From Amphibalanus amphitrite (lineage: Eukaryota; Arthropoda; Thecostraca; Balanomorpha; Balanidae): a stretch of 64,000 nt of DNA. The stretch is taken from NCBI RefSeq assembly GCF_019059575.1, contig NW_024882328.1, forward strand, positions 186,001 to 250,000, given 5' to 3'. Every line of letters begins with the position of its first letter. Within the stretch, counting starts at the first letter, position 1. Below, piece after piece: positions 58,532 through 64,000 of the stretch. The notes beneath the pieces were generated by a model. The model worked only from the letters and a program-made list of their open reading frames with translations, made no database searches and had not been told where the DNA came from. The position numbers and the translations under genes are program-made.

Positions 58532-59931
58532 CATAAGCGTAGGAACCATGGGTGCAAGGGTGCAGCTGCACCCACAATATTTCTCCAGTGGGTGCAGACA
58601 ATGTATTCTGCACCCCCAATAATCTGAACCAAAAACCCCTTTTCTCATCAACACTACTTTCCATGCAGCACGGCAAATTCAGGATATGTTGCCCATCTTT
58701 CGAAGCATTTGCTTTTGTGATGGTCTTCAAAACTTACATTTGTGCTGAAGAAAAAAGGGAATGGAGCATGTGATTGAACACATACCGAGCCGATGACCCA
58801 CTGTCACAATTTTTAGCCCGATATTTTCGAAAATGGCCAAGTTGGCCGCTTTTACTTTTTGCGGTAGTCAATATTGACCATATTAACCCTCGCACGTGTG
58901 CGGCGTTTTCCAGCTTCTCGTGTGTAGGAGGAGGGGGGGGGGGGTGATCGAGCTAGAGCTTCGCGGAAAAAACGAGGGTGTTGCCTGTGACGAGAAGAGG
59001 CCGATGATACCCAATTTTAAGGTCCTAGGTCATTGGTTGACCTTCCAGGTCAGGTCAATGACCCAAAAGTCGGGAAAATCGGGACCTGTTAGAACGTCGT
59101 AAAGGGTGGCTGCTATGGGTTTTTTGGGTGCTGATCACGAATATCATGTAAGTTTTGATCACAGATGATTTTTTCATGCATTTAGGCCAGATCGGGTCAG
59201 GTCAGGTCAGGTCAGGTCAACCATTAGGCGTCCTACCGGCTATCCATAGTAGGTGTCAACTACCACTGACGGCGTCGTAGCATGTTACGAAGGCACTAAA
59301 ACTACTTCGTAAACGTTCAAATGGATGCTAAATTCGAAATCGGCCCGAAAAACTATACCCTAGAAACATGTAATACTCGAAAAAGTGAACCAAGGCAATC
59401 AAAGGTCAATGACCTGACCTGACCTTCAGGTGACCTTCACAGTTCACACCCACCGTGATGCATGGAACGAACATCATTTGACATGTTTGGACGTCTACAA
59501 TCACAAGAAGACTGGAAACGCGCGGATAATGTGAGCTGACATACGCCAAATCGCAATTCCGGCCGAACATGGTCTCGAAAATCAGGTCACAGGTCAAAGG
59601 TCTTTTGGGTCAGGGTCATGAAATTTTCAGAGTAGGTGTAAAACTGATCAACTCGAGGGTACTTAAAGTTTCGTCGCGTTCGGCCACTTTTTGCGCGAGT
59701 TATTTGCGAAAAACCATGGGGGCTCATTCGAACCCCTTACACATGCGACACATGCTTCCAAACGCACTTATCGGTCGGTACCTTTTCGACATGGTATTAT
59801 ACACCCCCCTCAAAGCTCCTAACGAGCCTTCGCTCGGGTGTCGCTCCCTACCCCCCCCCCCCGCTTCACCGGCCATGGCTGGATTTCTGCACCCATGCAC
59901 CCACAATGTTCCAGCCGTTCCTACGCCCATG
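58532..59931. mobile_element. hAT-like element with 8-bp duplication
   Basis: Ends CATAAGCGTAGGAAC and inverse GTTCCTACGCCCATG, the same terminus type as the 17.1-kb element. Flanked by CACTGTAT at 58,524-58,531 and 59,932-59,939. The interior carries a truncated TTAA element from 58,883. Non-coding. Confidence 0.93.
58883..59735. mobile_element. Truncated TTAA element nested in the hAT
   Basis: Left end TTAACCCTCGCACGTGTGCGG. The body is an inverse relative of the 5,880-6,780 element (GCTAGAGCTTCGCGGAAAAAAC, GATGATACCCAATTTTAAGG, GGTCAGGTCAGGTCAGGTCA). No matching right inverted repeat was found. Confidence 0.7.
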
Positions 59932-60377
59932 CACTGTATAGTACCTAGTGGCGTCATATTACCTAGTGACGTCACATCGTGAAGATGTGCCGCTAAACAC
60001 GACGCATTCGCCGCCTGTCAAGTGAGCCTAAAACTAATAGTTTATAACAAATATGCCAGGTGGCGCTTCTGAGTCTCTTGAGTGGATCCATCTTTTCTGT
60101 ATTGTTTTGGATGATACGATTCTGGATGTTGCATGCTTGGATGTTTCGCTCTTGGATGAACCGTCTTTGGATGATACGATTCTCAGATATTCTCGTGCTG
60201 CCATTTTGGATGATGCGGTTTTGGATTCTGCATCCTTGGATGTTTCGCTCTTGGATGCTCTGAATGCTCCCAAAAGGGCCGATTTTGGATGTTATTTGGA
60301 GGTTTTGATCACTGGATGCTGCGGTTTTGGTTGTTGCGTATTTTGGATGCTGCGCTCTTGGATGCTTTAATAGCCCC

Positions 60378-61236
60378 CCAGTAAAACGCCTTTTGGGCAA
60401 AGAACGAGCGAGCGAGATAGTGAGCCCTGCACGTGCGGAAGGGCGAGAGGGTGCTTCCAACGGGCTTGCGCAAAGCACCCTTCTAACTGGTCGCTAGCGG
60501 TGTGCCAAGTTTGAACGCAATCGGCCCAGCCGTTCCTGAGATCTGGAAGCGGCATTCTGCACGTGCGCACGTGCAAACGGGGTCCAAAATGACTTTTGCA
60601 CGGCACCCTACTAACTGGTCCCCAACCGTGTACCAAATTTGAGCGCAATCGGCCCAGCCGTTCTCGAGATCTGGAAACGCCCCCTGCACGTGCGCACGTG
60701 CAGTAGCACCCTAACCGCAACACATGGAAATGCATTGCCTGGTGGGTGCCTACCTGTATGCCAAGTTTCAGCGAAATCGCCCCAGTAATTACCGAGTTAC
60801 TGAAATGGGAACAAATTTGGCACCTCTTATTGTTGTATTTTGCACGTGCACTGGGGGTGACCCACATGCATCGAGAGTATCCTATTTTGGGTAGAAGGGA
60901 TGCTGCTACCCTACAAAAATTACCGCAAGTCAATCGCCCAAGCGGCTGCTGAGATATGAGCCTCTCAAAATCACTACTTTTGCAAAACAGCTTGAACACC
61001 CTTGACTTTTCACGTGGCACGTGCCACGACGGTCACTGAGATGTATCAAAAGTAGTCAATTACGGGGTAGAAGGGATGGGGCTACCCAACAAAAAAGACC
61101 GCAGGCCAATCGGTCCAGCGGTTGCTGAGATATAAGCCTATCAAAAGCGTTACAGGCCGGGCCGGGCCGGGCCGCTCATACTGAGATTTTTCCGTTATAT
61201 TGAAAAGACTCACTTCGCTCGCTGCGCTCGCTCGCT
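60378..61236. mobile_element. GAGCGAGCG/CACGTGC family element, copy 3
   Basis: CCAGTAAAACGCCTTTTGGG at the left and CGCTCGCTCGCTCGTAA at the right. Two CACGTGCGCACGTGCA palindromes and the GAGATCTGGAA context are shared with copies 1 and 2, with GGCCGGGCCGGGCCGG near the right end. More diverged than copy 2. Confidence 0.78.
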
Positions 61237-62469
61237 CGTAACCAGATGCTATGCGCCTCTGCCCTCTAGTCCAAGGCCCCTCTAGTCCATGTGAATTGTG
61301 AATGTCACCAATGATATAGGTAAAGCTGTGACTGGATGGCATTGATTCTATAGTTTTATGGTCAACGGTGCTGGGTCCTGGACTCCTGACCGTGTAGATT
61401 TGGGAATTTCAATAATTTTCAATATTTATGAAAACTTAAATAAGTCTTAAACAAACAAACCTCATCATAATTAATGCAGCATTTCAAATATGGCCTGATT
61501 GCATTCAAAATGTACATGAAAACATATGTGGACCATACAGGTGCGATTATTTATAGTCACCGTGGGTACGATGGTATATCTCAGTGTATATAAATAGTAT
61601 ATCTATGGTACGATGAGAGCGATGTCGCTTAATTCTAGAGACTTTTCAGGTATTCTCATTTCGGCTGATCTGGCATTTAAAATTATACCGAGATGTGATG
61701 CGGGCTTTAGCAATAAAGCCAAGCGAGCGGGAGCGTAGCACCAAGGCTATAGAACTCCAGGTAAGGACACCAGCCGTTTGACCTTGAACGCCGCCGGCCG
61801 GCCGATGACGTCATTGGAGGCAAGCCGGCTCGGCGGACACACAGGGCGAATGCATAACGGAGGGGCGTTGAAACGTTGCGGGAGCCAGGGAGATATTTTA
61901 AAGTGGTTGCATACCACCATTGTTTGTTGATTGATCTACAGACTGCATCCTTTTAATCCTCGATGCATCCTAGGCCTGGATGGTGCGTATGTGCATTCGT
62001 GGAACGATCACCCCGTCCGACGTCCGTGGTCGAAGCTGTCGCCTGTCATAGTATTTAAGACACTAAGACGGGTGCAATAACGGCGATCCGATCCCGTTTC
62101 TGGCGAATTTAGAGGGGTCGTAAGGACCCAGGCCGAAGCTGACCGTCTATTTTTAGGGAAACGGGGTGGGTGAATTGACAACCGATGGCGTCGATTGTTG
62201 AGAACCGATGATGAGAAGGGATCCCGTCGTCGATTGTTGTTTGACAGACAACACATGTTGTACTGGGCGTATGACCATCAGAGGTAATGCCTGAACGTAG
62301 GCAAGCATAATTGGTCTGTCATATTGTTTAGGAATATAAAATGCTAATGGAGATCATTGAGGATATGATCTCTACATTACGGGAATTCACTAATTACTAC
62401 GGCCCATAGGTGCACCGCCGGAGCTGTTGTTTTGCCATCGGTCCCAGGCAACTCCAGGGGGGGGGGGGA
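61237..62469. other. No gene recognised
   Basis: AT-rich to about 61,780, then mixed. The 18-mer CCAAGGCTATAGAACTCC at about 61,740 also occurs inverted near 43,177. G-run at about 62,457-62,469. Confidence 0.45.
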
Positions 62470-62953
62470 CTATTAAAGCATCCAAGAGCGCAGCATCCAA
62501 AATACGCAACAACCAAAACCGCAGCATCCAGTGATCAAAACCTCCAAATAACATCCAAAATCGGCCCTTTTGGGAGCATTCAGAGCATCCAAGAGCGAAA
62601 CATCCAAGGATGCAGAATCCAAAACCGTATCATCCAAAATGGCAGCACGAGAATATCTGAGAATCGTATCATCCAAAGACGGTTCATCCAAGAGCGAAAC
62701 ATCCAAGCATGCAACATCCAGAATCGTATCATCCAAAACAATACAGAAAAGATGGATTCACTCAAGTGACTCAGAGCGCCACCTGGCATATTTGTTACAG
62801 ACTATTAGTTTTAGGCTCGCTTGACAGGTGGCGAATGCGTCGTGTTTAGCGGCACATCTTCACGATGTGACGTCACTAGGTAATATGACGCCACTAGGTA
62901 TTATACAGTGGATCCCGCTTATATTTATTAACAACCAGAGCCGACTGCCGGTG
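62470..62953. mobile_element. ATCCAA-repeat family element, copy 3 (uninterrupted)
   Basis: Inverse, near-identical copy of 58,481-58,531 joined to 59,932-60,373, lacking the hAT. Begins CTATTAAAGCATCCAAGAGC, then repeated ATCCAA units, then unique sequence to CCGACTGCCGGTG. Confidence 0.9.
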
Positions 62954-64000
62954 CACCGTGGGGACTTATGCCATCGTAGCACGCATTAAGTGGCAAGTTA
63001 AAGTATTTCGATTTCCACTTTTTTGTTATTCATTCCACGTAGAATTGTCCAGCGCATCAGAATCACACCTTAAATCGTCTGTAAAATGATTGTTTATGCC
63101 TAAAAAAAAACTATCAAAGTGTAGCTGGTCATAAAGTTGCCTGTCCAGCCCGGAGGGGGGTTGCGGAGTGGAGGAGAAGGACTTCAGTATCTGAGGATAG
63201 AAGCACGGAACGGAGGGCTGTCGTTTTGCCTAGCACGGGAGGATGGCCGTTTAGAAGTGGGAGTCTTGCTTGAGTATTGTGAATATTCGAATGTGTGGCT
63301 TATGCAGCTGTCACCCCACCCAGAGGACCGAACTTCAGCCTTTGGTGGGTGTACGGTCCACAGCAGAAGTAATGTGGGGTTTCAGTCATGGGTATGTTCT
63401 GCTTATGAAGCTTAGGAACGATTAGCCAGACTACAATGGAACTTTGAATGTAGCTTAGGTATATGTATCGTCACCCTTGCAGCTGCAACTTTAGCTATTG
63501 ACATCTTCTTTTCGATCACTCCGCATTTAACAATCGTCAGTCAAAGCCAACCGTTGAGATTGGTAAAACCCTACATTACTTTAGCGGTGCAGGCTGTACC
63601 TGAGCCGCTGAAGTGGGTGAGTTCTCAGTTGTACCGTCGAACTGACCAGCATCAGTAGGTATTCTTTTAAAAATGGTTTATTTCTGTTTACATGACTCCA
63701 TATTGAATGACCGTTGCAAATAGTCACTTTTGAAATCCTTTATTTATGGCCGATTTTTTTTTAGGGGACGTCCCCCCGGATTCATCGACTGACGGCGGGG
63801 GGGGGGGCGTCCCCCGTCCCCCCGCTTTCGACGCCCATGCTATCTATAAACACTCTCAAACATCGGTTTATTGGAAAACATGACACACCCGAATATTGCA
63901 CCCGTTACCCCTTTGTGTGACCCTGAGGTTATCTCAGGTCATGAAGGGTCACCAGCAGTTTTTTTTAACTATTTCTTTTGAATTGATATAAGAGACGACA
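62954..64000. repeat. Dispersed repeat, inverse copy of 47.9-48.7 kb, runs off the window
   Basis: From about 63,208 to the end it mirrors 47,870-48,660. Includes a poly-G/poly-C stretch at 63,770-63,825. The element continues beyond the window. Confidence 0.8.

Larger units (their letters stand above)
58481..60373. mobile_element. ATCCAA-repeat family element, copy 2, interrupted by a hAT
   Basis: 58,481-58,531 plus 59,932-60,373 match, in inverse orientation, the uninterrupted copy at 62,470-62,953. The right half is an ATCCAA array read as TTGGATG on the plus strand. Confidence 0.88.

Noticed and set aside
60053..60370. Open frames with DDTILDVACLDVSLLDE repeats, also at 62,473-62,736 and 45,866-46,242
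   Set aside because: Products of the ATCCAA array read on the opposite strand.

Overview
The window looks like a repeat-rich metazoan genome, most likely an arthropod or another protostome. The reasons are one widely split gene with consensus GT-AG introns, a BEL/Pao retrotransposon, and many TTAA-flanked and hAT-like non-autonomous DNA transposons. The gene's C-terminus (YKGSMTSL, then a Ser-rich tail ending SR) resembles Drosophila retm. Nothing bacterial or viral-genome-like is present, and the exact taxon cannot be read from the sequence alone.

The only host gene I can support is on the minus strand, spanning about 11.8-43.8 kb. It encodes a SEC14L1/SEC14L5 (Drosophila retm) orthologue with PRELI/MSF1, CRAL-TRIO and GOLD domains. 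I joined 17 coding exons (plus one uncertain linker exon) whose splice phases agree from ATG at 43,799 to TGA at 11,819. They give about 748 residues, against about 715 in the human protein as I recall it. A 5' UTR intron acceptor lies just upstream of the ATG, so the promoter is further right and not identified.

The introns are packed with mobile elements. Intron 4 holds a nearly intact BEL/Pao element (27,657-34,162) with 245-bp LTRs about 99% identical and a 5-bp target duplication. It is in the same orientation as the gene and ends about 31 bp from the exon 4 splice donor. Intron 2 and the intron between exons 9 and 10 carry copies of a CACGTGC/GAGCGAGCG family. The latter copy is interrupted by a 3.2-kb hAT-like element full of minisatellites, which contains a further TIR element.

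The flanks (1-11 kb and 44-64 kb) hold a 1.4-kb tandem duplication with (CCACTACCCCTA)n blocks and a 437-bp (TC)n tract. They also hold at least six TTAA-bounded (piggyBac-like) elements rich in AGGTCA motifs, several hAT-like MITEs with perfect 8-bp duplications, a 1.45-kb satellite of 20-bp units, and an ATCCAA-repeat family in three places.

The most unusual observation is that exon ends of the SEC14L1-like gene have been duplicated locally. The exon 3 end plus its GTGAGT donor is amplified into a 10-copy 42-bp minisatellite. The exon 5 end plus donor is present twice, with six of seven differences synonymous. The stop-codon region is also duplicated.
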